From: Microvirga sp. 3-52
Lineage (GTDB): Bacteria; Pseudomonadota; Alphaproteobacteria; Rhizobiales; Beijerinckiaceae
Length of the DNA: 64,000 nucleotides
Reading direction: 5' to 3'
Assembly (NCBI RefSeq): GCF_018383585.1
Contig: NZ_JAHAMK010000015.1
Span: 1 to 64,000 of the forward strand
Part shown: positions 34,122 to 44,314 of the stretch, one piece after another
How positions within the stretch are numbered: position 1 is the first letter of the stretch
Layout of the letters: the number at the start of each line of letters is the position of its first letter
Notes under the pieces: generated by a model
The model's database searches: none
The model's input: only the letters and a program-made list of their open reading frames with translations
Told to the model about the DNA's origin: nothing
Program-made: the position numbers and the translations under genes

Positions 34122-35725
34122 TGCGGCTGGCCGATCACGCCATCCTCGCACGAGGATTGCGTCGCTGGCTGATGGCCCTTGTGGCCGGGGCCGTCGGCGC
34201 CTTGGCCATGCCGCCCTTCGGGTTTCTGCCTGCGCTTGGTCTCTCCCTTGCTCCCGCGGTCTGGCTCCTGGACGGCACCGTCAAGGACGGGCCCTCGCGG
34301 TCGACTCCTTTCAAGTCCGCCGCCCTCCTCGGCTGGTTCTGGGGCTTCGGCTATTTTGTCGCCGGCCTCTGGTGGCTCGGCGCGGCCTTTCTCGTGGAAG
34401 CGGATCAGTTCGCCTGGGCCATGCCGTTCGGAGTGCTGGGCCTGCCCGCCCTGCTCGCCTTCTTTCCCGCCTTCGGCTTTGCTCTCGCGCGCCTGCTCTG
34501 GCTGCCTGACGCCTGGCGGATTCTGGCCTTCGCCTTCGGCATGACGGTGAGCGAATGGCTGCGGGGCCATCTCTTCACGGGCTTTCCCTGGAACAGCCCC
34601 GGCATGGCGCTCGGCCAGAACCTCTGGCTGATGCAGACGGCCTCGCTGGTCGGCCTCTATGGCCTGACCTTCCTGAGCCTCGCGATCGGCGCCGCGCCGG
34701 CCGTCCTTGTCACGGGAAAGATGATGCGCGCGCGCTGGACGGCGCCGGGCATCGCGGCGGGTCTCCTCGTCGGCCTTGCCGCCTTCGGCTTCTGGCGCGT
34801 CCCGTCAAAGGCCTCCCCGATCGTCGACAATGTGCGCCTGCGCATCATGCAGCCCAACCTGCCTCAGGACGCCAAGTTCAACCCGCGCAACCGGGACGCC
34901 ATCATGCGGCACTACCTGAGCTTGAGTGCCCGCCCGGGCCGAGACGGCAGCGCCGCGACCCCGACGCACGTCGTCTGGCCGGAATCGGCCTTTCCTTTCC
35001 TGCTTCACCGCGATGCCGGCTCGCTGGCTCAGATCGCCACACTGCTCGGGCCGGGTTCCGTGCTCATCACGGGCGCGGCCCGCATGGACACCCCGCTGCC
35101 GGGCGAGGCAGCCGGAAAATTCTACAATGCCATTCAGGTGATCGACGAGAAGGGCACGATCCTTGGCGCCTATGACAAGGTCCATCTGGTGCCATTCGGC
35201 GAATACGTGCCGAAATTTCTCGACACCTTGATCCGAGCTGCAGGGCTCCGCCAGTTCGTGCATATTCCCGGCGGATTCGAGCCGAGCCAAAAGCGCGCCA
35301 CCTTGTCCATTCCGGGTCTGCCCTCGGTCGCTGCGACCATCTGCTACGAGGCCATCTTTCCCGGCGAGATCCTGGCCGAAGGCCCGCGCCCGGACCTGAT
35401 CCTCAATGTGACGAATGACGCGTGGTTCGGGCAGACGCCGGGGCCCTATCAGCACTTTGCTCAAGCCCGCCTGCGGGCCGTTGAGGAAGGGCTGCCTCTG
35501 GTTAGGGCGGCCAATACGGGAATCTCGGCTGTCGTCGATCCCTTCGGCCGAAGCGTGGAGGCACTTCCACTAGGAGTTGAAGGGATTATTGACGTCTCTC
35601 TTCCAGTTGCCGAACCCGTTACTCTTTATAGGAAGTGGAGCAGGTTTTCTTTGACGGCTACGCTTGCGATCTGCTTAATCATCTTGATTGCACGTCGCAA
35701 GCGCCAAATCGCTCTCCTTAAGTAA
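34118..35725 (+). CDS. lnt: Apolipoprotein N-acyltransferase
   Basis: A 535-residue inner membrane enzyme that adds the third acyl chain to lipoproteins. Several hydrophobic helices fill residues 15-230, followed by a periplasmic nitrilase-like domain. The catalytic triad is present: E289 in VVWPESAFP, K354 in YDKVHLVPFGEY and C409 in ATICYEAIFP. A last helix lies at about 505-525. The final 150 bases use noticeably fewer GC third positions than the rest of the gene, a trend continuing into the next gene. Confidence 0.96.
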   Translation: MMRLADHAILARGLRRWLMALVAGAVGALAMPPFGFLPALGLSLAPAVWLLDGTVKDGPSRSTPFKSAALLGWFWGFGYFVAGLWWLGAAFLVEADQFAWAMPFGVLGLPALLAFFPAFGFALARLLWLPDAWRILAFAFGMTVSEWLRGHLFTGFPWNSPGMALGQNLWLMQTASLVGLYGLTFLSLAIGAAPAVLVTGKMMRARWTAPGIAAGLLVGLAAFGFWRVPSKASPIVDNVRLRIMQPNLPQDAKFNPRNRDAIMRHYLSLSARPGRDGSAATPTHVVWPESAFPFLLHRDAGSLAQIATLLGPGSVLITGAARMDTPLPGEAAGKFYNAIQVIDEKGTILGAYDKVHLVPFGEYVPKFLDTLIRAAGLRQFVHIPGGFEPSQKRATLSIPGLPSVAATICYEAIFPGEILAEGPRPDLILNVTNDAWFGQTPGPYQHFAQARLRAVEEGLPLVRAANTGISAVVDPFGRSVEALPLGVEGIIDVSLPVAEPVTLYRKWSRFSLTATLAICLIILIARRKRQIALLK

Positions 35726-35771
35726 ATCATGCCTTGGCGTGGCGTCAGTTTCGGCACGGGGACAGGCCATA

Positions 35772-36200
35772 ATGAAGAAATCGACGGGCTCGATCGATAA
35801 GGAAATCGGAAGCAGAGTGCGTATGCGCCGTGTTTCTATCGGAATGAGTCAAGAAAAACTTGGCGATATGCTTGGGCTGACCTTCCAGCAAGTTCAAAAA
35901 TACGAAAAGGGGATGAACCGAATCAGCGTTGCCCGCCTCGTTGAAATCGCCAAGATCCTCAATGTCGAGATCGGTTTCTTCTTCGACGGGATCAAAGGCG
36001 GCAAGTCCGAGCCAGGTTTCGCCGAAAGCGGTGCTCCTCCCTACGTCTCTGACATGATGTCGACCCCTGAAGGGCTTCAACTCGTCCGGACTTTCGCCGG
36101 CATCAAAAGCCCGAAGGTCCGCAAAAGCATCGTTCAGCTCGTGAGCGCGCTTGCCACCCAGGAGCTTGCCACTCAAGAAGAGGCAGAGCGTTCGTCATAA
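35772..36200 (+). CDS. XRE-family DNA-binding protein
   Basis: A 142-residue regulator with one helix-turn-helix (about 10-65: GSRVRMRRVSIGMSQEKLGD, LTFQQVQKYEKGMNRIS) and a C-terminal helical tail (about 95-142). It is the short HTH protein that commonly precedes metK in Hyphomicrobiales, related to the SinR/Cro fold. Its target is not known; the metK leader next to it is an obvious candidate. ATG at 35772 is chosen because the HTH begins 12 residues later. The gene is less GC-rich than neighbours. Confidence 0.9.
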   Translation: MKKSTGSIDKEIGSRVRMRRVSIGMSQEKLGDMLGLTFQQVQKYEKGMNRISVARLVEIAKILNVEIGFFFDGIKGGKSEPGFAESGAPPYVSDMMSTPEGLQLVRTFAGIKSPKVRKSIVQLVSALATQELATQEEAERSS

Positions 36201-36201
36201 A

Positions 36202-36211
36202 GAACACGTTC
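36202..36211. promoter_or_regulatory. GAAC-AC-GTTC inverted repeat before metK
   Basis: GAACACGTTC has four-base inverted arms and directly precedes a good -35-like CTTGAC (36213-36218). It could be an operator for metK. The corresponding -10 is weak. Confidence 0.3.
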
Positions 36212-36220
36212 GCTTGACCT

Positions 36221-36297
36221 TTCCTTCAGCCTGCGGCATGAGCATGCTTTAGAGCCCGCGGATCGTTGCGGGCGCCAATGTTTATTGCCTGAAGGAA
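36221..36297 (+). promoter_or_regulatory. Candidate structured leader burying the metK ribosome site
   Basis: TTCCTTCAG (36221-36229) is perfectly complementary over nine bases to CTGAAGGAA (36289-36297), which contains the metK Shine-Dalgarno sequence. Enclosed are a short GCAT-GAGC-ATGC hairpin (36236-36247) and a perfect GCCCGC/GCGGGC hairpin (36254-36273). The result would be a three-way junction. No match to a named SAM riboswitch is recognised. Confidence 0.45.
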
Positions 36298-36304
36298 TTC
36301 CATC

Positions 36305-37483
36305 GTGCGGCGTTCGAGCTATCTTTTCACGAGCGAGTCGGTTTCCGAAGGTCATCCGGACAAGGTCTGCGACCGAATCTCCGATGCCGTCGTCGACGCT
36401 TATCTGGGCGCCGAGCCCGAAGCCCGCGTGGCCTGCGAGACGCTTGCCACCACCAATCGCGTCGTCATCGCCGGCGAGGTGCGCGGCCCCGGCTCCATCA
36501 CCAAGGATACGGTGATCCAGCTCGCCCGCGATGCCATCAAGGACATCGGCTACGAGCAGGAAGGCTTCCACTGGAAGAACGCCGACGTTTCGGTCTATCT
36601 CCACGCCCAGTCGGCGCATATCGCCCAGGGCGTCGATGCTGCCGGCAGCAAGGACGAAGGCGCGGGCGACCAGGGCATCATGTTCGGCTATGCCTGCAAC
36701 GAGACGCCCGAGCTGATGCCGGCGCCGATCTACTATGCCCACAAGATCCTCGAGAACCTGACCGCTGCCCGCAAGGGCAAGGTCGGTGAGGCGGCCAAGC
36801 TCGGTCCGGACGCCAAGAGCCAGGTTACGGTGCGCTACGAGAACGGCAAGCCCGTCGCGGCGACCCAGATCGTTCTGTCCACCCAGCACCTGGACGAGAA
36901 CCTCTCCTCCCAGGACGTGCGCGCCATCGTCGAGCCTTACATCCGCCAGACCCTGCCCGAAGGCTGGATCTCGGCCCAGACCATCTGGCATGTGAACCCC
37001 ACCGGAAAGTTCGTGATCGGCGGTCCCGACGGCGATTGCGGCCTCACCGGCCGCAAGATCATCGTCGACACCTATGGCGGCGCGGCCCCCCACGGCGGCG
37101 GTGCCTTCTCCGGCAAGGATCCCACCAAGGTGGACCGCTCGGCCGCTTACGCCGCGCGCTATCTCGCCAAGAACGTGGTGGCGGCGGGGCTCGCCGAGAA
37201 TTGCACCCTGCAGCTCTCCTACGCCATCGGCGTGGCCAAGCCCCTGTCGATCTACGTGGACCTCCACGGCACCGGCAAGGTGGACGAGGGCAAGCTCGAG
37301 GCCGTCCTCATGGACGCCATGGACCTCTCGCCCCGCGGCATTCGCACGCATCTCGGCCTCAACAAGCCGATCTATGCGCGCACCTCGGCCTATGGCCATT
37401 TCGGCCGCAAGCCGGATGCGGATGGCGGCTTCTCCTGGGAGCGCACGGACCTCGCCGACCGTCTGAAGGCGGCGTTCCGCTAA
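36305..37483 (+). CDS. metK: S-adenosylmethionine synthetase
   Basis: A 392-residue enzyme making SAM from methionine and ATP. The N-terminal [21 protein letters not shown] carries the ATP-contact His, [16 protein letters not shown] is the methionine-binding loop, and [19 protein letters not shown] is the phosphate-binding loop. The start is GTG 36305 with AAGGAA eight bases upstream. The alphaproteobacterial form has inserts relative to E. coli MetK, seen near residues 135-165. It sits between the XRE gene and trmB. Confidence 0.97.
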   Translation: MRRSSYLFTSESVSEGHPDKVCDRISDAVVDAYLGAEPEARVACETLATTNRVVIAGEVRGPGSITKDTVIQLARDAIKDIGYEQEGFHWKNADVSVYLHAQSAHIAQGVDAAGSKDEGAGDQGIMFGYACNETPELMPAPIYYAHKILENLTAARKGKVGEAAKLGPDAKSQVTVRYENGKPVAATQIVLSTQHLDENLSSQDVRAIVEPYIRQTLPEGWISAQTIWHVNPTGKFVIGGPDGDCGLTGRKIIVDTYGGAAPHGGGAFSGKDPTKVDRSAAYAARYLAKNVVAAGLAENCTLQLSYAIGVAKPLSIYVDLHGTGKVDEGKLEAVLMDAMDLSPRGIRTHLGLNKPIYARTSAYGHFGRKPDADGGFSWERTDLADRLKAAFR

Positions 37484-37485
37484 GG

Positions 37486-37531
37486 GCATGATCCGGAAAA
37501 GTGGATTCCGGTTTTCCGGCAAGATCATGTT
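37486..37531. repeat. Dispersed palindromic repeat, family A
   Basis: GCATGATCCGGAAAAGTGG and CCGGTTTTCCGGCAAGATCATG form a nearly symmetric element that fills the space between metK and trmB. Confidence 0.8.
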
Positions 37532-37546
37532 CAAAGATATCGGCTC

Positions 37547-38230
37547 ATGAGCGAAGCATCGGAACGGGCCGGCGCCTTTTTCGGGCGCCGGAAAGGCAAG
37601 AAGCTTCGCGCCGGCCAGGACGAACTGGTCCAAAACCTGCTGCCCGCAATCCGCGTGACTCCGGGCAGCGCACCTTCCAGTCAGTTTCCCAACCGTCAGG
37701 CACAGGAAACCTGGCTCGAGATCGGCTTCGGCGGCGGCGAGCATCTCGCCGCCCAGGCCCGTAGCCATCGCGACGTCAACTTCATCGGGTGCGAGCCCTT
37801 CGTGAACGGCATGGCGAAGCTCCTGGCCGTGATCGAGCACGAGCACCTCGACAACGTCCGCGTCTGGGACGACGACATCACCGACCTGCTGCCGACCCTG
37901 CCGGATGCGTCTTTCGACCGGGTCTATATCCTCTATCCCGATCCCTGGCCGAAGCGCCGGCAGCGAAAGCGCCGCCTCGTCTCGGACGAGACCCTCGATC
38001 TGCTCGCCCGCGTGATGAAGCCCGGCGCCGAGCTGCGCTTCGCCAGCGATATCGACGACTATATCGGCTGGGTTCTCGCCCGAGCCTTGCGGTCCCGGCA
38101 TTTCCGCTGGACCGCGGCCCGTGCCGACGATTGGCGCAAGCCCTATGAAGGCTGGCCGGGCACGCGCTACGAGGCCAAGGCCATCCGCGAGGGCCGCGTG
38201 CCGAGCTACCTCACCTTCGTGCGAACCTGA
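37547..38230 (+). CDS. trmB: tRNA (guanine-N7-)-methyltransferase TrmB
   Basis: A 227-residue SAM-dependent enzyme that methylates G46 in the tRNA variable loop. The SAM site is WLEIGFGGGEHLAAQA (about 56-71), and the catalytic and tRNA-contact region is YILYPDPWPKRRQRKRR (about 125-141). The C-terminus WPGTRYEAKAIREGR is characteristic. It starts 64 bp after metK. Directly after it comes the leader region of the rimP operon. Confidence 0.96.
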   Translation: MSEASERAGAFFGRRKGKKLRAGQDELVQNLLPAIRVTPGSAPSSQFPNRQAQETWLEIGFGGGEHLAAQARSHRDVNFIGCEPFVNGMAKLLAVIEHEHLDNVRVWDDDITDLLPTLPDASFDRVYILYPDPWPKRRQRKRRLVSDETLDLLARVMKPGAELRFASDIDDYIGWVLARALRSRHFRWTAARADDWRKPYEGWPGTRYEAKAIREGRVPSYLTFVRT

Positions 38231-38256
38231 GATAAAGGGCCACTTTCGCAGAACGC

Positions 38257-38285
38257 TTGTATTTTGAGGTTGGAATCAGTATATT
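38257..38285 (+). promoter_or_regulatory. Possible sigma-70-type promoter of the rimP operon
   Basis: TTGTAT (38257-38262) and TATATT (38280-38285) are spaced by 17 bases, close to housekeeping -35/-10 consensus, in an AT-rich pocket after trmB. Transcription would start near 38292, just ahead of the leader terminator. Confidence 0.45.
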
Positions 38286-38356
38286 TCCGTTGTCAGCTCT
38301 GGTTGTAGCGTCAAGCTGCTGGTCAAGAGTGGGCCCCGCCGGGTCCGCTCTTTTTT
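38286..38356 (+). ncRNA. rimP leader (putative transcription attenuator)
   Basis: The leader lies between trmB and rimP, contains an upstream pairing segment around CAGCTCTGG...GTCAAGCTGCTGG and ends in a strong intrinsic terminator. This matches the described rimP leader element of alphaproteobacteria, a putative attenuator of the rimP-nusA-infB operon. Position and the terminal hairpin are seen directly; family identity is from memory of its description. Confidence 0.7.
38325..38356 (+). terminator. Intrinsic terminator in the rimP leader
   Basis: AAGAGTGGGCCC pairs with GGGTCCGCTCTT over twelve base pairs (two G-U) around the loop CGCC and runs into TTTTTT. It is the strongest terminator in the window and stands 32 bases before the rimP start, with no gene ending immediately upstream. 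Confidence 0.85.
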
Positions 38357-38387
38357 ATTGTTTGAATGCCGGAGCATGCGGAGAGAC

Positions 38388-39014
38388 ATGACGAACGAAC
38401 GCGACAAGCGGCTGATTACCGAGAACGGCGTAGCCGCCCGAGTAGCGGCCATCGTCGAGCCTGTGATCGAGGATCTCGGCTTCAACCTCGTGCGGGTGCG
38501 GGTCACCGGCACGAATGGATGCACCGTGCAGATCATGGCCGAGAGGCCGGACGGCACCATGTCGGTGGCCGATTGCGAGACCGTAAGCCGGGCGATCTCG
38601 CCGGTTCTCGACCTCGAGGATCCGATTCCGCAGGCTTACTATCTGGAAATTTCCTCACCGGGCATCGACCGTCCTCTTGTGCGCGTCAGCGATTTCGAGC
38701 GCTGGATAGGTTATGACGCTAAGATCGAGATGGCCGTGCCGCTGGCAGGACGCAAGCGCTTCAGGGGCTTTCTTCGAGGCGTGGAGAACGGGAAGCTGGT
38801 TGTCGAGTTGCCTGATGTGAAGGAGGGCCTCGAGCCCATCGCGCATCTGCCTCTGACGGACCTGGGCGAGGCGCACCTCGTTATGACCGACGAGCTGATC
38901 CGTGAATCGCTGCGCCGGGGAACGGCGCCGACCACGGACGAGCTTGATGAAGATACGGATGTGGTGGAAGCGCCCGAGCCGCGCGGCCCATCTGATAAGA
39001 CGAAACCGAATTAA
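38388..39014 (+). CDS. rimP: Ribosome maturation factor RimP
   Basis: A 208-residue factor for 30S subunit assembly. The N-domain has [20 protein letters not shown] and [17 protein letters not shown]. The core motif [14 protein letters not shown] (about 83-96) is diagnostic. I chose the ATG at 38388 with GGAG four bases upstream; longer frames begin inside the T-tract of the leader terminator. A C-terminal acidic tail of about 30 residues follows the domain. It opens the rimP-nusA-ylxR-infB operon. Confidence 0.95.
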   Translation: MTNERDKRLITENGVAARVAAIVEPVIEDLGFNLVRVRVTGTNGCTVQIMAERPDGTMSVADCETVSRAISPVLDLEDPIPQAYYLEISSPGIDRPLVRVSDFERWIGYDAKIEMAVPLAGRKRFRGFLRGVENGKLVVELPDVKEGLEPIAHLPLTDLGEAHLVMTDELIRESLRRGTAPTTDELDEDTDVVEAPEPRGPSDKTKPN

Positions 39015-39026
39015 GGAGCGACCTCG

Positions 39027-40646
39027 ATGGCTATCAGCGCCAACAGGCTGGAACTCTTGCAGATCGCCGATGCGGTCGCGCGCGAGAAGGTGATCGACAA
39101 GCAGATCGTGCTCGACGCCATGGCGGATGCCATCGCCAAGGCAGCCCGGTCCCGCTACGGCGCCGAAACCGACATCCACGCCGAGATCAACCCGAAGACC
39201 GGCGAGCTGCGCCTAGCCCGGCATCTACTCGTCGTCGACGACGGCGCGGTGGAAAACGACTCCCGCGAGATCACCCTCGCCGAAGCCCGGACCCGCCACA
39301 ATCCGGCCGCCCAGGTGGGCGACGTGATCGCCGACACCCTGCCGCCGTTCGATTTCGGCCGCATTGCGGCCCAGTCGGCCAAGCAGGTGATCGTGCAGAA
39401 GGTGCGCGACGCCGAGCGCGACCGCCAGTACCAGGAATACAAGGATCGCATCGGGGAGGTCGTGAACGGCGCAGTCAAGCGCGTCGAGTACGGCAACGTG
39501 ATCGTCGATCTCGGCCGTGGTGAAGCCATCATCCGCCGCGACGAGCTCATTCCGCGCGAGACCTTCCGTCCCGGCGACCGCATCCGCGCCTATCTGTTCG
39601 ATGTGCGCCGCGAGGCGCGCGGACCGCAGATCTTCCTGTCGCGCACTCACCCGCAGTTCATGGCGAAGCTCTTCGCCTCCGAAGTGCCCGAGATCTATGA
39701 CGGCATCGTCTCTGTGCAGGCGGTCGCCCGCGATCCGGGCTCCCGCGCCAAGATTGCCGTGACCTCACGCGATTCCTCCATCGATCCCGTCGGCGCCTGC
39801 GTCGGCATGCGCGGCTCCCGCGTCCAGGCGGTGGTCGGCGAGTTGCAAGGTGAGAAGATCGACATCATTCCCTGGTCCCCGGATCAGGCGACCTTCATCG
39901 TCAACGCACTCCAGCCCGCGGAAGTGGTCAAGGTGGTGCTCGACGAGGAGGCCGACCGCATCGAGGTGGTGGTGCCCGACGATCAGCTCTCGCTCGCCAT
40001 CGGCCGCCGCGGCCAGAATGTGCGTCTGGCCTCGCAGCTCACGGGCTGGGACATCGACATCCTCACCGAGGCCGAAGAGTCCGAGCGCCGCCAGAAGGAG
40101 TTCCTCGAGCGCACCGAACTGTTCATGAACGCCCTCGACGTGGACGAGGTGGTGGGCCAGCTCCTGGCCTCGGAAGGCTTCCGCTCCGTCGAGGAGATCG
40201 CCTATGTGGACGCCGCCGAGGTGGCCTCCATCGAGGGCTTTGACGAGGACACCGCCGCCGAGATCCAGAGCCGCGCTCAGGAATATCTGGCCCGGATCGA
40301 GGCCGAGAACGAGACCCGCCGCAAGGAGTTGGGCGTCGCCGACGATCTGAAGGAGATCGACGGCGTCACCACCGCCATGCTCGTGGCCTTCGGCGAGAAC
40401 GACATCAAGAATGTCGAGGATCTGGCCGGCTGCGCCACCGACGATCTCGCCGGCTGGACGGAAGGCCGCGGCGCCGAGGCGACCCGCTACAAGGGCGCTC
40501 TCGACGGCTTCGATGTCTCCCGTGCCGATGCGGAGAACATGATCATGGCCGCCCGCGTGAAAGCGGGCTGGATCGAGCAGCCGGAAGAGACCGTTGAGAC
40601 TGAGGAATCGGCCGAAGAGGCCGAAACCGAAGCTCAGCCGTCTTAA
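39027..40646 (+). CDS. nusA: Transcription termination/antitermination factor NusA
   Basis: A 539-residue RNA polymerase-binding factor. Order: N-terminal polymerase-binding domain (about 1-130), S1 domain (about 135-200, [20 protein letters not shown]), two KH domains (about 230-345, [19 protein letters not shown] and [20 protein letters not shown]), then two helix-hairpin-helix acidic repeats (about 365-510) and an acidic tail. The long C-terminal repeat region is typical of proteobacterial NusA. It begins 12 bp after rimP, so one transcript is likely. The upstream leader terminator suggests feedback by antitermination. Confidence 0.97.
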   Translation: MAISANRLELLQIADAVAREKVIDKQIVLDAMADAIAKAARSRYGAETDIHAEINPKTGELRLARHLLVVDDGAVENDSREITLAEARTRHNPAAQVGDVIADTLPPFDFGRIAAQSAKQVIVQKVRDAERDRQYQEYKDRIGEVVNGAVKRVEYGNVIVDLGRGEAIIRRDELIPRETFRPGDRIRAYLFDVRREARGPQIFLSRTHPQFMAKLFASEVPEIYDGIVSVQAVARDPGSRAKIAVTSRDSSIDPVGACVGMRGSRVQAVVGELQGEKIDIIPWSPDQATFIVNALQPAEVVKVVLDEEADRIEVVVPDDQLSLAIGRRGQNVRLASQLTGWDIDILTEAEESERRQKEFLERTELFMNALDVDEVVGQLLASEGFRSVEEIAYVDAAEVASIEGFDEDTAAEIQSRAQEYLARIEAENETRRKELGVADDLKEIDGVTTAMLVAFGENDIKNVEDLAGCATDDLAGWTEGRGAEATRYKGALDGFDVSRADAENMIMAARVKAGWIEQPEETVETEESAEEAETEAQPS

Positions 40647-40676
40647 TCCGGCAATGGCAAAGCGAGGTCAGCACCT

Positions 40677-41348
40677 GTGCCGCGGCACGAACCGGAGCGC
40701 ACCTGCATCGTCACCCGCGAGGCTCAAGGCCCCGCGGGACTGATCCGCTTTGTCCTCGGGCCCGACCATCAGGTCGTTCCCGATCTCAGACACAAGCTGC
40801 CGGGTCGCGGCGTCTGGGTCACGGCCCGGTCCGATCTGGTGGAAGAAGCGGCCAAACGTCGCCTCTTCTCCCGTGCCTTCAAAACCGAAGCCAAGGCCCC
40901 GGAGACCCTGGCCCAGGATATAGAACGCATTCTCCGGGACGATCTTCGCCAGGGTTTGGCCCTCGCCAACAAGGCGGGCGCGGTGATCACCGGCTTCTTC
41001 AAGGTTGAGTCGGCAATCACGGATAAGCCCATCGTTGCCCTTATTCATGCCGCAGAAGCGGCCGAAGATGGGCGAAGAAAATTAGCGAACCAGTTGCGAA
41101 AACGCCTCGGCGAGGCAATATCTAGCTTTCCGGTCATCCAAGAATTGTCGAATGACGAATTGGATTTGGCATTAGGCCGGTCACATGTGATACATGCTGC
41201 CCTCGTCGCGGGCGCTGGGAGCGACGGCTTTCTGAACCGCTGGCATCGTTACCGCTCCTTTCGCGGCATCGACGCCGATCAAACTGGCCTCGGAAACGGG
41301 ACCGGCGAACCCACGACTATGAAACCCGCAGGAACTGAGGCGGAATGA
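40677..41348 (+). CDS. YlxR (DUF448) RNA-binding protein with L7Ae-like part
   Basis: A 223-residue protein. The N-terminal YlxR domain carries [20 protein letters not shown] and the [11 protein letters not shown] loop. The central part, [20 protein letters not shown], resembles the L7Ae/YlxQ-type fold, making a YlxR-YlxQ fusion as usual in alphaproteobacteria. GTG at 40677 has GAGG eight bases upstream. It overlaps infB by ATGA. The C-terminal third, from about 41080, uses AT-richer codons. Function is linked to translation or to RNase P and nusA expression in other bacteria; unproven here. Confidence 0.9.
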   Translation: MPRHEPERTCIVTREAQGPAGLIRFVLGPDHQVVPDLRHKLPGRGVWVTARSDLVEEAAKRRLFSRAFKTEAKAPETLAQDIERILRDDLRQGLALANKAGAVITGFFKVESAITDKPIVALIHAAEAAEDGRRKLANQLRKRLGEAISSFPVIQELSNDELDLALGRSHVIHAALVAGAGSDGFLNRWHRYRSFRGIDADQTGLGNGTGEPTTMKPAGTEAE

Positions 41349-44209
41349 GTGATACGAAAAACCAGGGCGACAAGACTCTCCATGTGTCGTCCAAGACGCT
41401 TTCTCTGAAGCGACCCGTCGAACAGGGCGTGGTGCGCCAAAGCTTCTCCCATGGCCGGTCCAAGTCGGTCGTGGTGGAGACGGTCAAGCGTCGCCCTGCT
41501 GTCGGCCCCGGCAGCGGGACCAAAGATGAAAGGCCCGCGCCCCAACAGGCTGCGGCACCCGTGAGTGCGCCCAAGCCGGCCGCTCCGGCTCCGAAACCGG
41601 CAGCGCCTGCTCAGGGCGGCCGTCCGCAGCGCAGCGCCCCGAACACCCCCCGTTCCGGCGGCATGGTGCTGCAGACCCTATCCGAGCAGGAACGTGATGC
41701 GCGCATGAACGCGCTCGTCGACGCGCGTCGCCGCGACGAGGAAGATCGCAAGCGGCAGGCTGAAGAGGTTGCCCGCCGCGCCGAGCGCGAGGCGGCCGAA
41801 GCCAAGGAGCGCGAGGCGGCCGAAGCCCGCAAGCGCGAGGAAGACGAGCGCCGCCGCCTCGACGAGGAGCGCAAGCGCCGCGCCGAGGACGAGGCCCGAC
41901 GCCGCCTGGGCGAAGAGGCCCCGCGCCAGTCTTCCGCACCGGCTCCCGCCAGTCGTGGGCCCGGTTCCGACCGGCCCCGCACCGAGGGTCCCCGTCCTGC
42001 CGGCCGTTTCGATGGCCCGCGCACGGGCGGAGCTCGCTCGGACGGTCCCCGGCCGGGCGGTTACGGCGGTCCGCGCAGCGGTGGTGGCACCACCGGCGGA
42101 CGTCCGCCGAGCCTGAACCACATGGCGCGCCCTGCCGCGCCGGTCGCGCCCGATCCGGAAACGGCCAAACCCAATGTCCGCACGGCTCCGCCCGTTGCCG
42201 CCCGCGCTGTTGCGGCGGATGACGAGGAGGGAGCACGCACCATCCGGCGCCCCGGCGTTGCGGCCAAGCCCGCGGCTCTGCCGAAAACACCCAAGACCGC
42301 GCCCGGCGAGGAGAAGCGCCGCGGCCGCCTGACCTTGGCCAATGCGACCTCGGGCGAAGAGGAGCGCACCCGCTCGCTCGCCGCCTTCCGGCGCCGCAAT
42401 CAGCGTCTCATGGGCCACCGCCAGGTGGAACAGAAGGAAAAGATCGCCCGCGAGGTGACGATTCCGGAGACGATCACCATCCAGGAGCTCGCCAACCGCA
42501 TGTCGGAGCGCGCCGTGGACGTGATCAAGTTCCTGATGAAGCAGGGCGAGATGCACAAGATCACCGACGTGATCGATGCCGATACCGCCCAGCTCGTCGC
42601 AGAGGAGCTGGGCCATACGGTGAAACGCGTCGCGGAATCGGACGTCGAGGAAGGCCTGTTCGATACTCCGGACGTGGACGAGAACCTCGTCACCCGTCCG
42701 CCGGTCGTGACCATCATGGGCCACGTCGACCACGGCAAGACCTCGCTGCTCGATGCGATCCGCAAGACCAACGTGGTCTCCGGCGAAGCCGGCGGCATTA
42801 CGCAGCATATCGGCGCCTATCAGGTCACCTCGCCGCTCGGCGGCAAGATCACCTTCATCGATACGCCCGGTCACGCGGCCTTCACCGCCATGCGCGCCCG
42901 CGGCGCCAAGGTGACGGATATCGTCGTGCTAGTGGTGGCGGCCGATGACGGCGTCATGCCGCAGACCATCGAGGCGATCAACCACGCGCAGGCGGCCGGC
43001 GTGCCGCTGATCGTAGCGATCAACAAGGTGGACAAGCCTGACGCCAACCCGCAGCGGGTCCGCACGGAACTGCTTCAGCACTCCATCGTCGTCGAGTCGA
43101 TGGGCGGCGAAACCCTCGAGTTCGAGGTCTCGGCCAAGACCGGCCAGGGCCTCGAGACCCTGCTCGAAGGCCTCCAGCTCCAGGCCGAAATCCTAGAGCT
43201 CAGGGCCAATGCCGAGCGGTCGGCGGAAGGCACCGTCATCGAGGCGAAGCTCGATCGCGGCCGTGGTCCGGTGGCGACAGTGCTCGTTCAGCGCGGCACG
43301 CTCCACACCGGCGATATCGTGGTGGCCGGCGCCGAATGGGGCCGCGTGCGCGCTCTGATCAACGATCTCGGCGCTAACGTGAAGGAGGCAGGTCCCTCCG
43401 TCCCCGTCGAGGTTCTGGGCTTCAACGGCACGCCCGAGGCCGGCGACCGCGTTGCGGTGGTCGAGTCGGAAGCCCGTGCCCGCGAGGTTACCGAGTACCG
43501 GACTCGCCAGAAGCGCGAGCGTCAGGCGGCCCGCATGGGTTCGGCCGGACGCACGCTGGCCGACATGATGCGCGATCTCAAGGCCGGAGCGGGCCGCAAG
43601 GAATTCCCGCTCGTGGTCCGGGCCGACGTGCAGGGCTCGGCGGAAGCGATCGTGGGTGCTCTCGAGAAGGTGGGCAACGAGGAAGTTGCGGCCCGCATCG
43701 TCCAGGCGGGCGTCGGTGGCATCTCGGAATCCGATGTCACCCTGGCGGAAGCCTCCGGCGCCATCATCCTCGCCTTCAACGTGCGCGCTCACAAGGAAGC
43801 ACGCGAAGCGGCCGAGCGTGCCGGTATCGAGATCCGCTACTACAACATCATCTACGACCTCGTGGATGACGTGAAGGCGGCGATGTCCGGTCTGCTCGCT
43901 CCGACGCTCCGCGAGGAGCGGCTCGGCGAGGCGCAGATCCTCGAGGTGTTCAACGTGTCGAAGGTCGGCAAGATCGCCGGCTGCCGCGTCCTCGATGGCG
44001 TGGTCCAGCGCGGCGCCCATGTCCGCCTGATCCGCGACAACGTGGTGATCCACGAAGGCAGGCTCTCGCAGCTCAAGCGCTTCAAGGACGATGCCCGCGA
44101 GGTCACGTCCGGCCAGGAATGCGGTATGTCCTTCGAGAACTACCAGGACATGCGCGTCGGCGACCTCATCGAGTGCTACCGCGTGGAAGAGGTGAAGCGG
44201 ACGCTGTAA
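41345..44209 (+). CDS. infB: Translation initiation factor IF-2
   Basis: A 954-residue GTPase that delivers initiator fMet-tRNA to the 30S subunit. A long low-complexity N-terminus rich in Ala, Pro, Arg and Glu (about 55-330) includes a charged helix near 115-200 with repeated REAAEA-type units. The IF2-N module (about 375-425) is followed by the G domain with GHVDHGKTS (about 459-467), DTPGHAAF and NKVD, and then domains II-IV. It starts within the ylxR stop. This is the essential factor of the operon. Confidence 0.98.
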   Translation: MSDTKNQGDKTLHVSSKTLSLKRPVEQGVVRQSFSHGRSKSVVVETVKRRPAVGPGSGTKDERPAPQQAAAPVSAPKPAAPAPKPAAPAQGGRPQRSAPNTPRSGGMVLQTLSEQERDARMNALVDARRRDEEDRKRQAEEVARRAEREAAEAKEREAAEARKREEDERRRLDEERKRRAEDEARRRLGEEAPRQSSAPAPASRGPGSDRPRTEGPRPAGRFDGPRTGGARSDGPRPGGYGGPRSGGGTTGGRPPSLNHMARPAAPVAPDPETAKPNVRTAPPVAARAVAADDEEGARTIRRPGVAAKPAALPKTPKTAPGEEKRRGRLTLANATSGEEERTRSLAAFRRRNQRLMGHRQVEQKEKIAREVTIPETITIQELANRMSERAVDVIKFLMKQGEMHKITDVIDADTAQLVAEELGHTVKRVAESDVEEGLFDTPDVDENLVTRPPVVTIMGHVDHGKTSLLDAIRKTNVVSGEAGGITQHIGAYQVTSPLGGKITFIDTPGHAAFTAMRARGAKVTDIVVLVVAADDGVMPQTIEAINHAQAAGVPLIVAINKVDKPDANPQRVRTELLQHSIVVESMGGETLEFEVSAKTGQGLETLLEGLQLQAEILELRANAERSAEGTVIEAKLDRGRGPVATVLVQRGTLHTGDIVVAGAEWGRVRALINDLGANVKEAGPSVPVEVLGFNGTPEAGDRVAVVESEARAREVTEYRTRQKRERQAARMGSAGRTLADMMRDLKAGAGRKEFPLVVRADVQGSAEAIVGALEKVGNEEVAARIVQAGVGGISESDVTLAEASGAIILAFNVRAHKEAREAAERAGIEIRYYNIIYDLVDDVKAAMSGLLAPTLREERLGEAQILEVFNVSKVGKIAGCRVLDGVVQRGAHVRLIRDNVVIHEGRLSQLKRFKDDAREVTSGQECGMSFENYQDMRVGDLIECYRVEEVKRTL

Positions 44210-44245
44210 AAAGCTTCCATCTTCATCCCACAACCGCACATCAAT

Positions 44246-44279
44246 CGTCATGGCCGGGTCGCTCCCGGCCATGATCCCT
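44246..44279. repeat. Right-half copy of family B repeat
   Basis: CGTCATGGCCGGGTCGCTCC followed by CGGCCATGATCCC. It is a single GC-rich hairpin (TCATGGCCGGG/CCCGGCCATGA) equal to the right part of the composite repeat at 54820, placed between infB and rbfA. Confidence 0.65.
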
Positions 44280-44314
44280 TTTGATCGATCCGGTCCAATC
44301 CCGGAGAAGTAAAA

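Noticed and set aside
36221-36297. Named SAM riboswitch upstream of metK
   Set aside because: The conserved cores of SAM-I, SAM-II and SAM/SAH riboswitches are not recognisable. The fold is kept only as an unnamed candidate.
36173-38101. Minus-strand open frame of 642 codons opposite metK and trmB
   Set aside because: Covers two firmly identified genes and a repeat; no domain content.
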